DNA of 52,732 nt from Nemertoderma westbladi (GCA_032718475.1 JAUCBJ010008983.1:1-52732); one strand, 5' to 3'. Numbered from the stretch's first letter, positions 21,885 through 32,286 are shown. Numbers and translations are program-made. The notes: generated by a model from the letters alone, not told the origin.

Positions 21885-22990
21885 ATCTTTCACAGTAAAC
21901 CCTTCCACTCTGTTTCCTAAAGGAATGCATGTTCACCACCATGGGTGATCTTCCACAGTAAACCCTTCCACTCTGTTTCCTAAAGGAATGCCTGTTCACC
22001 ACCATGGGTTATCTTTCACAGTAAACCCTTCCACTCTGTTTCCTAAATGAATGCCTGTTCACCTCCATGTGTGATCTTCCACAGTAAATCCTTCCACTAT
22101 GTTTCCTAAAGGAATGCCTGTTCACCTCCATGTGTGATCTTTCACAGTTAACCCTTCCACTCTGTTTCCTAAATGAATGCCTGTTCACCTCCATGTGTGA
22201 TCTTCCACAGTAAATCCTTCCACTATGTTTCCTAAAGGAATGCCAGTTCACCTCCATGGGTGATCTTCCACAGTAAACCCTTCCACTCTGTTTCCTAAAG
22301 GAATGCCTGTTCACCACCATGGGTGATCCTCCACAGTAAACCCTTCCACTATGTTTCCTAAAGGAATGTCTGTTCACCACCATGGGTGATCTTCCACAGT
22401 AAACCCTTCCACTCTATTTCCTAAATGAATGCCTGTTCTCCACCATGGGTGATCTTCCACAGTAAACCCTTCCTCTCTGTTTCCTAAAGAAATAATTAAG
22501 TGGTTTGTGGATATAGGGCAAGAGGGTCTATCGCTGACAATGAAAACACTCGGCGTTAGTTGAGTAACGTTTCGGCCTTCCGGCCTCCTAAAGTAATGTC
22601 TGTTCACCACCATGGGTGATCTTCCACAGTAAACCCTTCCACTCTGTTTCCTAAAGGAATGCCTGTTCAGTGTTCACCACCAGGTGATCTTCCACAGTAA
22701 ACCCTACCATTATGTTTCCTAATAGAATGCCTGTTCACCACCATGGGTGATCTTCCACAGTATTAAATACCTTCCACTCTGTTTCCTAACTGCGTAAAGG
22801 AATGCCTGTTCACCACCTTGGATGATTTTCCACAGTAAACCCTTCCACGTTCCACTACGTTTCCTAAAGGAATGCATGTTCACAACCATGGGTGATCTTC
22901 CACAGTAAACCATTCTACTCTGTTTCCTAAAGGAATGTCTGTTCACAACCATGGGTGATCTTCCGCAGTAAACCCTTCCACTACGTTTCC
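21885..22990. repeat. 63-bp minisatellite, about 16 units
   Basis: Tandem copies of a 63-bp unit containing GGGTGATCTTCCACAGTAAA and CTCTGTTTCCTAAAGGAATG. Because the unit is a multiple of three, the minus strand reads as a 21-residue repeat (MVVNRHSFRKQSGRVYCGRS-like) without stops over several stretches. About 100 bp of unrelated sequence interrupts the array at roughly 22488-22590. Units drift most between 22,660 and 22,990. The array sits in the presumed first intron of the KAT6-like gene. Confidence 0.85.
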
Positions 22991-23233
22991 ATTAAGGAAA
23001 GACTGATTGTGAAATAATTAGTAATTATATACAACTTTAACTTTATTTTCATTGTAAAGTACTTGTCTGGATCTGTAAAGTCGAAATTACTTCCAAATTT
23101 ATTATACAGATGTAATGTGATTTATTGTTTTGCTGTTCAATACTAATGGCGTTAATGTATAACTAAAGTAAATGTTTAACTGTTTTCATAATATCGGAAA
23201 TATTTATTTATTTATAACATTTCCCTCCTACAG

Positions 23234-23295
23234 GTTGCTCGATTATATTATTTCCCTCCTCCAGGTTGCTCGATTATATTATTTCCCTCCTCCAG
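23234..23295 (+). repeat. 31-bp splice-acceptor unit in tandem before an exon
   Basis: Three acceptors, each a pyrimidine tract TTTCCCTCCTCCAG (first copy ...CCTACAG) followed by GTTGCTCGAT, end at 23233, 23264 and 23295. The spacing is exactly 31 bp. Since 31 is not a multiple of three, each acceptor puts the following exon in a different phase. Confidence 0.85.
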
Positions 23296-23494
23296 GTTGC
23301 TCGATATACTGCTCATTTCGCACCCCGATGTCACCACTCTCTCCTCCGCGGTCCAACATGCCGTTTCGTTAGGTCGTATCGTCGCCAAAGAAACCCTGCT
23401 AACAACCTACTAGACGGCGATGGACACAGAAATGCGTCAACCAATAGAATTATCCAGTTCTTCTGAACCAGCGGACGATAGACCAGTTATACGG
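23296..23494 (+). CDS. KAT6: KAT6-like histone acetyltransferase, N-terminal winged-helix exon (in-frame TAG)
   Basis: Reads LLDILLISHPDVTTLSSAVQ then HAVSLGRIVAKETLLTTY, resembling the end of the first winged helix of KAT6A/B (in the human protein, the region leading to LNSYKDP). A TAG at 23411-23413 interrupts the frame at the Lys position of that motif. The same frame then continues as a Ser/acidic stretch (TAMDTEMRQPIELSSSSEPA) to donor CGG|GTTGGT, ending phase 0. The next exon also starts phase 0. If the TAG is real, translation could begin at the ATG at 23420, which has G at -3 and +4, giving a protein without this domain. A sequencing error or pseudogene is also possible. KAT6 acts in nuclear MYST-type acetyltransferase complexes. 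Confidence 0.55.
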
Positions 23495-23571
23495 GTTGGT
23501 TATTCTTCACATTTTATTTTATTTTATTTATTCTTCTTCCTTTTAATTATTTAAGCTATATATGTACTAAG

Positions 23572-24046
23572 TAGGGATGTTGCGAGTGTCATATTTTTAA
23601 CATCCGCGGATGCAGATGTCTGAGGTGACATCCGCACGGATGCGGATGTGGATGTATTAAAACATACATATTTTTGCCTGGCCTCCCTTTTACATCAAGG
23701 TTATACCAGCATTTTAATATTATATTGTAATCTTATATTAATAAACTAACAAGAGTCTAAGGTTATAGAACAGAATGGGACATAATATAACAATTATATT
23801 GTTCCCGTCGATTGTTAGTGTATTTTTAGTATTAGTGTAATTTTAAGATAAAATAAAAAAAATTTCAAAGGGAAAAAGTAATTATTATTGAAAATTTAAT
23901 TGAGTGGTTGCTGGGCCTTCAGACAGGATGCTTGAATAGTGCAGGTAACATCCGCATGTCACATCCGCACCGCATGCCATGGGTGCGGATGCGGATGCGA
24001 AAAATCATGCGGATATCTGCGGTTGCGGACATTCGCCACCTCCCTA
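23572..24046 (+). mobile_element. hAT-like MITE with GCGGATG repeats, copy 1
   Basis: Begins TAGGGATGTTGCGAGTGTC and ends GACATTCGCCACCTCCCTA. Flanks GTACTAAG and GACTAAGT are compatible with an imperfect 8-bp duplication. The interior has several CATCCGCA/TGCGGATG repeats. The same family in opposite orientation is at 24667-25126. The small open frame at 23908-24108 lies in this repeat and is not a gene. Confidence 0.75.
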
Positions 24047-24538
24047 GACTAAGTAATTATTTTAAAAGGAAGAAGAAGAGAAACTCGATTATTTTGAATA
24101 GTATGTAAATTATGGGGCGAGCCTTACGGGTGGGTTATCGGTCATACCCATATACCGTGTAACCGCTGAGGGGACTCCAGGAACAAAATGACAACTCATT
24201 GTATCCTCTCGGGTATTCTATCCTAATTATTTTACATCATAATATAAAATATACTGTTTGTATATAAACTAAGATTGGATTTTCCTTTCTATCTATATTG
24301 CATCCTGATTGGTTAACCCAACTTTTAAGGCACTCTACCGTGTCAACTAGGAAGCTATTTTTATTGGCTTGTTTCTACACAGCAACATGTTCGCCCCCTC
24401 AGCTTACTATTTACATTGCACTTCACCCGACCTTTTAATTACGACTCACCTCACTCCATCACAATCTAACCAGCACAGCTCCATACAGATTCACTCTCTC
24501 TCTCCCTCACCACGCACACATCAATAACCTGACGCTCT

Positions 24539-25721
24539 ATGGCATCATATCTGTATCAAAATTCAATATTTGAAGTGGCGTTGCAATATTTAAAAATACT
24601 TCAAAATATTGATACAGTTCAGGTTTAAATATTGACACAGCACAATATAATATTGACACAGTACAATAGGGATGTGGCGAATGTCCGCATCCGCATCCGC
24701 ATGATTTTTCGCATCCGCATTCGCATCCGCACCCATGGCATGCGGATGTGACATGCGGATGTTACCTGCACTATTCAAGCATCCTGTCTGAAGGCCCAGC
24801 AACCACTCAATTAATTTTTCAATATATAATAATTACTTTTTCCCTTATGAAATTTTTTTATATCAAAATTATTTCTTACTACTTATTTCTTATATCACCG
24901 ACATACATACAGACAGACAAACAGACTGACTGACAGACAGACATACAAAGAAACAGGCAGTCAAGATGCTGTCAAAAGTAAAAACTGACATCGGAAATGA
25001 GTTCGCCGACCTGGAAAACCCCCATAGGCATATTTTGGTGAGGTTAAATGATTTTGTTTATTTTTGACCGACAAAACAGACAGACAAAAAGATGACATTA
25101 AAAATATGACATTCGCAACATCCCTACAGTACAATATAATATTGACGCAGTACAGTTACAGTATAATATTGAGGCATTACAGTTTAAATATTGATACAGT
25201 ACAGTATAATATTAACACAGTACAGTTTAAATATTGGTACAGTACAATATGAAATGACAATTCAAATTTCCCTCTACCCACACACATCCTATTTGATTGG
25301 ATATAAAGTGGAATGTTGTACCAGTGTACAGCAGTATTGCTGTAACTAAATCACTGTACTCCACTGCAGTATGCCTTAGTACAGGACTATACTGCTATTT
25401 GCACTATGCTGCCTGTTAAGGCAGTAAGGATAAGGAATGGCGTAGGGCACTGACATCTGTGGTACATCGGATTAACTCCAATCAAATAGTATGTATATAT
25501 GTGTGGAGAGGGAAATTTGAAATTTAAACTGAACTGTGTCAATATTTAAACTGTACTGTGTCAATATTATATTGTACTTTGTCAATTTTATATTGTACTG
25601 TGTCAATATTATATTGTACTGTGTCAATATTTAAACCTGAACTGTGTCAATATTTTGCAGTTTTTTTAAATATTGCAACCCCACTTCAAATATTGAATTT
25701 TGAGCCAGATATGATGTCATA
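24539..25721. mobile_element. Fold-back hAT-like element with CAATATTGACACAGTA arrays
   Basis: Inverted arms start ATGGCATCATATCTG on the left and end CAGATATGATGTCATA-like on the right. A direct repeat GACGCTCT borders both sides (24531-24538 and 25722-25729), giving a 7-8 bp target duplication. The arms carry tandem AT-rich units (AATATTGACACAGTACA) in inverted orientation. A second MITE is inserted inside the left arm at 24667. No transposase. Confidence 0.78.
24667..25126 (-). mobile_element. hAT-like MITE with GCGGATG repeats, copy 2 (nested)
   Basis: A 460-bp element from TAGGGATGTGGCGAATGTCC to GACATTCGCAACATCCCTA, with a perfect 8-bp duplication CAGTACAA at 24659-24666 and 25127-25134. 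Opposite orientation to 23572-24046. Its right part carries a CAGACAGA microsatellite (about 24905-24950). Confidence 0.88.
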
Positions 25722-25839
25722 GACGCTCTCCCCACAACTTACACACCTATTTCCCTCTCTGACGGTCCCTACAACCGAAACAAGCTACCGCCCGTCATGC
25801 CTCTATTAATAATTACATTTTACTGGATTTATCCCACAC

Positions 25840-28800
25840 TACTACTACTAGGATCGGCATGCTGCATTGCAGCTGCATTTTTAAGAATGCTGTGCCGGCT
25901 TGTCAACAAAATTGCACCGCCACAACTCCCTATCACCCATGACATTTGCTAGATCATCCGCATCTTTAAGGCCAGTGTCCTTTAAGATGCGTCTCAAGAA
26001 AGTCATGGGCTGTCCACCATGCTTATTCACTCCATGAGGCTGCCAAAGTACAAGATTATGCACTGGCTGGTCCTCACGGCGAAAGCAATGTCCTGCAAAG
26101 CGGAGGCGATTTTGTTCTAGTGTCAAGCTTGGGGGAACCAATGAGACACCTCCAATGTTATATAGTGTCTGGTTGGAGATGTGTGCATTGTACTTGACAC
26201 AATGAACCCGGCGTAGCATTCTTGTGAATGTGCCATCCAGAGATTTGGTGTCCTCAGCAGTTAGAGCCCAGCATGGACTCCCGTAGAGGAGTACTGGAAC
26301 TACTGCTGCTCTAAATAATCGGACCTTAAGTTTCCGATTAATTCTCGGTGACTTCCAAATCCTGGAAAGCCTATTCAAGGCTGCCCATGCCTTTCCCTTA
26401 CGTATTCGAAGGTCCTCACCTGACTTCCGGATCCATGATCCCAGGTAACAGAAGTCGTCCACATGCTCAAGCATACCATCCTTTGAGCTTATGCTCATCC
26501 GATCAGAGACTTGCTGAGGACTTTCAAAGTTAACTGTCAGAATTTTGGTCTTTCTGGAGTTAATAAAAAGACCAACACTAGAAGCAGCATGTTCTAATGA
26601 GCTGAGGAGCCGTTGGGCTCCCTCTAATGATTCTGAGAGTACTCCTAAGTCATCAGCAAAGTCTAGATCAGTTAGGTACTTGGCAGGATTTCCTCGACTT
26701 CTGGAGCCAGTAGGTGGAGTTATCATCACCCCATCATCATTATAATGATCTAAGGACATGCGTAGAACATAGTCAACCACAATAATGAACAAGAATGGTG
26801 CAAGTGTGTCTCCTTGGAGGACGCCCCATAACACTTCAAATGGTTCTGTGTCACCGTCAACAGTAGACACAAATGTTGTCGAACCATCGTATACTGATCT
26901 GATTGCTGCAATAATTTCATCAGGAATCCCATATAATGAAAGTATGCTGAACATACGTGAGCGAGAGACTGAATCAAAGGCCTTGAAGAAGTCAACAAAG
27001 ATAACAGCCAGATGCCTGTCTTTCTTTTTTGATAACTCTTCAATTATCCTTCTAAGTGCCAAAATGGGCTCCATGGTCCCACGACCTTTACGGAACCCAT
27101 TCTGATTTCCACGGAGCAGTCTCTCAATGGGATCCCTGATGCGATTTAATAGAATCCTATTGTATAGCTTTGCAGCAATCGAGATCAATGAGATTCCCCG
27201 AAAAGAACCATAGAGTGTTAGGTTGCCCTTCTTGGGAACTGGCACCAACTTATTTGTTTTCATTTCTTGTGGGACTCTTGTTGTTCGGTACATGTCTACT
27301 ATGATGGGATAGATGAGCTTTAAACACTCAGGTATTTTAAAGACCTCAGGGGGAACACCATCTACTCCACTGGCACGATTGGTCTTAATGCTCTTTGCAG
27401 CAGCCTTCACTTCTGCAAAGGAGATATCGCCAATGGGAATATCTGGGAGTACAGACTCAGACACTTTTACTTCTATAAAGTTATCAGGCAATACCCTGTC
27501 ATTATTGAGGAGCTTTTCAAAGTGGGCTTTCCAACCATTGAGGCGATCGGCTGGTGATTCAGCCTTAACCTTGGTGGTTGGTTGGCTTTTCCGCCCAGTA
27601 AGCAGATTGATCGATTTCCATGCCTGGGATGATTGCCTGCTGTCGTCAGCATCATTGATGGCATCAACCTGTTGGTTTATTAGCTCCTGTAGATTAGCAG
27701 AGTACTGCCTGTTCAGGGACCTAGATGCAGCCTTAACTGCATTCTTGGCCGCTGTAGTCTGTTTGAGTCGGGACTCTTTCTGCGCCTTATGAAGGTCATT
27801 TCGGCACTTCTGAATTTTGTTGTCAGTCCAGGGGGCCCTTTTCCTGTTTCGAGGGTATACAGGAACTGTTTCTGCAGCTGCTAACTTAACTGCTTCTGTA
27901 AAGGCAGTATAGCCCTCACAGTGATCTGCCGCCTCAGAGGCAAGAGCCTCATACCTGTTGCTCAGCTGTAGTGTGAAGCTGGATCTCACACTTGGCTGTT
28001 GCAACAGAGAGGACCAGTCATGCCGCGGCAAGGCAGATTTCGTTGTTCTGCTAGCACGCAGACTAAGTCTTACCTTGGCCACAATAAGGCGGTGATCACT
28101 GGAGAAGGGTCGAAGTGTAAATGCATTACAGTCTTGTATAGAGCTCCTGTATTTCCTACGAAACAGAATATGGTCTATCTGGGACTTGTGACCACTGGGT
28201 CCACTATGAGTCCATAGCTTTCCAGTTCGCTTCTTGAACTGGGTTCCAGCCGAAAACAATCCATTTCCAGAGATAAAATCCTGAAGATGGACAGAATTTC
28301 GGTTAACACTATTGCTATAGACCCAGGGCGATGTAGGTGATTGATGCAGACTTGCATTAAAGTCTCCCAGGAATGTTAAGAATGCATGCTGATCCACTCC
28401 ATCAGTAGCTGCTTGTAGATTGTGGTAGAAATTTTCCACCTCCTCTACAGGGGCAACACTAGTTGGAGAGTAGCACACAATCAGAACCACCTTAGGAAAC
28501 TTCTTAGCCAGTCTTCCAGAACATGAGAAGTGGCAACGGATGATGCGGTTAGAGATTTGGTCTATTTTGTCCAATGCTGCATGTGCAGTTGGATTCATCA
28601 ATAGACCAATTCCACCATTGCCACTATCATCTGCTGACGCGAGGGCGAGTCGCCAACCGCCCCCCATGTCCTTAATCAGAACCTCATCAGTCTGTCCAGT
28701 CTGCATTCGGTGCTCTTGAACACCCACTGCGCTAAGAGAAAGCTTATCTGCCAAGGCAGTCAGCTCACCTTGTCGCATTGGGGACCCGAGTGTTAGGGTG

Positions 28801-29640
28801 TTTACTGAGGCTAGTCTTGTGACTTGCCTCAGATTCACCAATGGCTTTGTTGGTCGGGGTGGAACATGAGAGTAGCCTCCAACTCCAGAATCCCTCTCCC
28901 TATCACAATCTGGCCTTCCTGGTGACCCAGGGTTTGGGCCAGAAAGGTCATCAGGAAAGGGACTCAAAGAATTGTTGGCTGCTCTCTCTCCAGTAGGGGG
29001 TGAGACAGGCAGCCGGTCAGGAGTTAACTGACGCCTGTGAGGCCGATTGTGTCCGGTAATTCCACTGGCCTCTAGTGGCCGGACCTCCGCATTGCTAATG
29101 TAATCCATAGTGGGGGTTGGGGGGTGCTTTTTTGCCGAGTCAGCTCTCGGGGCAAATACCACACCCTGGTTTGCCATTCCACAGGGTGGGTGTCGCAATG
29201 GAGTCAGATATGAGGCCCATCACCCATATCTACTCTGGCGCACATGACCCACCATTGGCTGTTGCAGCTCATCTGCTGGGTCATGCCCTGTACCCTTGCT
29301 GCCAGGTGCAGGTCGCAGTGAAGTGCTCTCAGAGTGGACATGAGAACACTCTACTCCTGACCAGCCATTGGTAGATCACCATCTGCCTGGTCAGGCCATA
29401 TACCCCTGCAGCCAAGTATATGGGTCCTTAATCCAGGACCAAGGGCGTCCTTATCCCAGAACGAAGGGGGTCCTAGTTACAGGACCAGATTTGCCCTAGT
29501 AAGAGGGTCTATGCAGCTACAGGTGGCACCTCCTTTATGCTGCATGGAGGTGGCAAGTTTTCTTGATCAATGACCTAGAATACCTGACCTGACTTAAGAT
29601 CCCACAACAGAAGCTCTGAGATGGTTGATGAGATGTTTGT
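25840..29640 (-). mobile_element. Near full-length RTE-like LINE (LINE A)
   Basis: A minus-strand element of about 3.8 kb holding one long ORF (25881-29198), a very short 3' UTR and a trinucleotide tail of TAG repeats (about 25840-25855). Short 3' UTRs with such tails are usual for RTE-type LINEs. The 5' end is not precise and is placed near 29640, where the sequence changes character before the next KAT6 exon. Truncated relatives lie at 1500-1984, 43751-45838 and 45839-46421. Confidence 0.75.
25881..29198 (-). CDS. LINE endonuclease-reverse transcriptase polyprotein, intact
   Basis: A 1105-codon frame without stops. The first 130 or so residues are Pro/Ser-rich and unassigned. An apurinic-type endonuclease (exonuclease-endonuclease-phosphatase fold) follows, with VGVQEHRM, FLGDFNASL and SQIDHILF...SSDHRLIVAKV. 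The RT has RASGVDGVPPEVFK, KLVPVPKKGN, GFRKGRGTMEPIL, AVIFVDFFKAFDSVSR (first catalytic Asp), GVLQGDTLAPFLFIIVVDY and the catalytic box LDFADDLGVLSE. A C-terminal region with LLYGSPCWALT and FAGHCFRREDQP closes the protein. All visible catalytic motifs are present, so it may be competent. The clade (RTE-like) is my best guess from motif style. It lies antisense in the KAT6-like intron. Confidence 0.88.
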   Translation of the reverse strand: MRHPPCGMANQGVVFAPRADSAKKHPPTPTMDYISNAEVRPLEASGITGHNRPHRRQLTPDRLPVSPPTGERAANNSLSPFPDDLSGPNPGSPGRPDCDRERDSGVGGYSHVPPRPTKPLVNLRQVTRLASVNTLTLGSPMRQGELTALADKLSLSAVGVQEHRMQTGQTDEVLIKDMGGGWRLALASADDSGNGGIGLLMNPTAHAALDKIDQISNRIIRCHFSCSGRLAKKFPKVVLIVCYSPTSVAPVEEVENFYHNLQAATDGVDQHAFLTFLGDFNASLHQSPTSPWVYSNSVNRNSVHLQDFISGNGLFSAGTQFKKRTGKLWTHSGPSGHKSQIDHILFRRKYRSSIQDCNAFTLRPFSSDHRLIVAKVRLSLRASRTTKSALPRHDWSSLLQQPSVRSSFTLQLSNRYEALASEAADHCEGYTAFTEAVKLAAAETVPVYPRNRKRAPWTDNKIQKCRNDLHKAQKESRLKQTTAAKNAVKAASRSLNRQYSANLQELINQQVDAINDADDSRQSSQAWKSINLLTGRKSQPTTKVKAESPADRLNGWKAHFEKLLNNDRVLPDNFIEVKVSESVLPDIPIGDISFAEVKAAAKSIKTNRASGVDGVPPEVFKIPECLKLIYPIIVDMYRTTRVPQEMKTNKLVPVPKKGNLTLYGSFRGISLISIAAKLYNRILLNRIRDPIERLLRGNQNGFRKGRGTMEPILALRRIIEELSKKKDRHLAVIFVDFFKAFDSVSRSRMFSILSLYGIPDEIIAAIRSVYDGSTTFVSTVDGDTEPFEVLWGVLQGDTLAPFLFIIVVDYVLRMSLDHYNDDGVMITPPTGSRSRGNPAKYLTDLDFADDLGVLSESLEGAQRLLSSLEHAASSVGLFINSRKTKILTVNFESPQQVSDRMSISSKDGMLEHVDDFCYLGSWIRKSGEDLRIRKGKAWAALNRLSRIWKSPRINRKLKVRLFRAAVVPVLLYGSPCWALTAEDTKSLDGTFTRMLRRVHCVKYNAHISNQTLYNIGGVSLVPPSLTLEQNRLRFAGHCFRREDQPVHNLVLWQPHGVNKHGGQPMTFLRRILKDTGLKDADDLANVMGDRELWRCNFVDKPAQHS

Positions 29641-29715
29641 TTTCCAACTAATATTTAATCGATACAGTATTCTTTAATGTAGCCGCTGTGATTCACTCCG
29701 CATATGTTTACCTAG

Positions 29716-29873
29716 GCGAACTCCCATGCGGATATGTTGCGAGCGGTACGCAACGCTATCGTTAACGCGGGTTCCCTCGAAGGAGGCGCCAATCTGTCTA
29801 CGATAAACGCTTACATCGCCGATAACTTCCGTATGATCGATGTTCTTCAAAAAATATCGTTCGACTTGACCAG
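29716..29873 (+). CDS. KAT6: KAT6-like, exon encoding the first part of the H15-like winged helix
   Basis: Opens phase 0 after acceptor TTTACCTAG and reads ANSHADMLRAVRNAIVNAGS, then LSTINAYIADNF...DVLQKISFDLT. This fits the linker-histone-like (H15) second winged helix of KAT6A/B, which binds DNA and helps target the acetyltransferase to chromatin. It ends phase 2 in AG, with donor GTTAGT at 29874. The spliced arginine codon is completed by the next exon. GC content is much higher than in the surrounding intron. The donor merges into a minisatellite made of donor-like units. The exon is also intact upstream of its first ATG at 29734, so that ATG is not the start. Confidence 0.72.
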
Positions 29874-32107
29874 GTTAGTAGTTGACTGGAGGTTAGTGGA
29901 CTTGGGGGGGGGGGGGGGGGGGTAGTGGACTGGAGGGTTAGTGGACTGGAGGGTTAGTGGACTGGGGGGTTAGTGGACTGGAGGGTTAGTGGACTGGTGG
30001 GTTAGTGGATTGGAGGGTTAGTGGACTGGAAGTTAGTGGACTGGAGGTTAGTGGACTGGGGGGTTAGTGGACTGGGGGGGGGGGGGGGGGGTAGTGGACT
30101 GGAGGTTAATGGACTGGTGGTTAGTGGACTTGGGGGGGCGGTGGTTAGTGGACTTGAGGGGTGGTGGTTAGTCGACTTGGGGGGTGGTGGTTAGTGGACT
30201 GGGTGTTAGTAGACTGGGCGGAGGGGTGTTAGTGGACTGGAGGTTAGTGGACTGGACTGCCGGGGGGGGGGGGGGGGGGGGGGGACAGGGTGTTAGTGGA
30301 GTGGAGGTTAGTTAGTGGGCTGGGATTTAGTGGACTGGGGGGTTGGGTTAGTTGACTGGAGGGTTAGTGGACTGGGGGGTGGTGGACTGGGGGTAAGTTG
30401 ACTGGAGGGTTAGTGGACTGGGGGGGGGGGGGGGGGGATTGTTAGTGGACCGGATGTTAGTGGACTGGGGTTGTGGTTAGTGGACTGCGGGAGGGGTGTT
30501 AGTGGACTGGAAGTCCTTAATGGACTTGGGGGGAGTGGGGGGGGGGGGGGGGGTGGGGGTAGTGGACTGGTGGGTCGGGTTAGTCGACTTGAGTGCTAGT
30601 GGACTGTAGGGTTAGTGGACTGGAGGATTATTGGACTGGGGGGTTAGTGGACTGGAAGTTAGTGTACTTGGGGGAGGGTTAGTGGACTTGGTGGGGGGGG
30701 GGGGGGGGGGGGGGGGGGGTAGTGGACTGGAGGGTTAGTGGACTGGAGGGTTAGTGGACTGGAGGGTTAGACTGGGTGGGGGGGGGGGGGTGTTGGTGAC
30801 AGGGTGTTAGTGGAGTGGTTGTTAGTTAGTGGGCTGGGATTTAGTGGACTGGGGGGTTGGGTTAGTTGACTGGAGGGTTAGTGGGCTGGGGGGTGGTGGG
30901 GTGGACTGGGGGTAAGTTGACTGGAGGGTTAGTGGACAGGGGTGCTTGGGGGGGTGGGGATTGTTAGTGGACCGGATGTTAACTGGAGGGTTAGTGGACT
31001 GTAGGATTATTGGATTGGAGGGTTAGTGGACTGGGGGTGTGGTGGTTAGTGGACTGGAGGGTTAGTGGACTGGAGGGTTAGTGGACTGGAGGGTTAGTGG
31101 ACTGGAGGGTTGTGGACTGGAGGGTTAGTGGACTGGAGGATTATTGGATTGGAGGGTTAGTGGACTGGGGGTGTGGTGGTTAGTGGACTGGAGGGTTTGG
31201 ACTGGAGGGTTAGTGGACTGGAGGGTTAGTAGACTGGAGGGTTAGTGGACTGGAGGATTATTGGATTGGAGGGTTAGTGGACTGGGGGTGTGGTGATTAG
31301 TGGCCTGGGGTGATAGTGGACTGGAGGGTTAGTGGACTGGAGGATTATTGGATTGGAGGGTTAGTGGACTGGGGGTGTGGTGGTTAGTGGACTGGAGGGT
31401 TAGTGGACTGGAGGATTATTGGATTGGAGGGTTAGTGGACTGGGGGTGTGGTGGTTAGTGGACTGGAGGGTTTGGACTGGAGGGTTAGTGGACTGGAGGG
31501 TTAGTAGACTGGAGGGTTAGTGGACTGGAGGATTATTGGATTGGAGGGTTAGTGGACTGGGGGTGTGGTGGTTAGTTGACTGGGGGGTTAGTGGACTGGA
31601 GGCTTAGTGGACTGGAGGATTATTGTATTGGAGGGTTAGTGGACTGGGGTGTGGTGGTTAGTGGACTGGGGGGTTAGTGGACTGGAGGGTTAGTGGACTG
31701 GAGGATTATTGGATTGGAGGGTTAGTGGACTGGGGGTGTGGTGGTTAGTGGACTGGAGGGTTAGTGGACTGGGGGGTTTGGACTGGGGAGGGTTAGTGGA
31801 CTGGAGGATTATTGGATTGGATGGTTAGTGGACTGGGGGTGTGGTGGTTAGTGGACTGTAGGGTTAGTGGACTGGAGGATTATTGGATTGGGGGGTTAGT
31901 GGACTGGGGTGTGGTGGTTAGTGGACTGGAGGGTTAGTGGACTGGAGGATTATTGGATTGGGGGGTTAGTGGACTGGGGGTGTGGTGGTTAGTGGATTGG
32001 AGGGTTAGTGGACTGGGGGGTTAGTGGACTGGAGGGTTAGTGGACTGGAGGATTATTGGATTGGGGGGTTAGTGGACTGGGGGTGTGGTGGTTAGTGGAT
32101 TGGGGGG
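29874..32107. repeat. G-rich 16-bp minisatellite filling the KAT6-like intron
   Basis: About 2.2 kb of tandem GGGTTAGTGGACTGGA-type units, on the order of a hundred by length, with many poly-G runs of 10-30 bases (for example about 30695-30719). Higher-order repeats appear after 31020, containing GGATTATTGGATTGGA and GGGGGTGTGGTGGTTAGT. The array starts at the splice donor of the preceding exon. The plus strand is strongly G-rich and should form G-quadruplexes. Confidence 0.9.
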
Positions 32108-32286
32108 CTTTCCATGTGGGTCTATTAAACATCTATTAACGTTTTCACTCTTCCCATAAAGTTATACATTAGTGACGTCTATTTCTGATAATCAAATTTT
32201 CGAATAAAACTTTCTATAGTGAAATGTTAAAACATCTTCTGGATTTAAGCAAGACCCCCGCCATAACTTTTGTTTAATGATTTTAG

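Larger units (their letters stand above)
23495..29715 (+). other. KAT6-like intron packed with mobile elements
   Basis: Inferred 6.2 kb intron (donor GTTGGT at 23495, acceptor TTTACCTAG ending 29715). It contains three MITEs (23572-24046, and 24539-25721 enclosing 24667-25126) and a full-length antisense LINE (25840-29640). The interval 24055-24530 shows no gene. Confidence 0.55.

Noticed and set aside
25064-25252. Small ORF of 62 codons
   Set aside because: It spans the end of one MITE and the AT-rich array of another, so it is not a gene.
29874-32107. Interstitial telomere repeat (GGGTTAG occurs in every unit)
   Set aside because: The period is 16 bp with GTGGACTGGA between the hexamer-like motifs. 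There are no uninterrupted TTAGGG runs.
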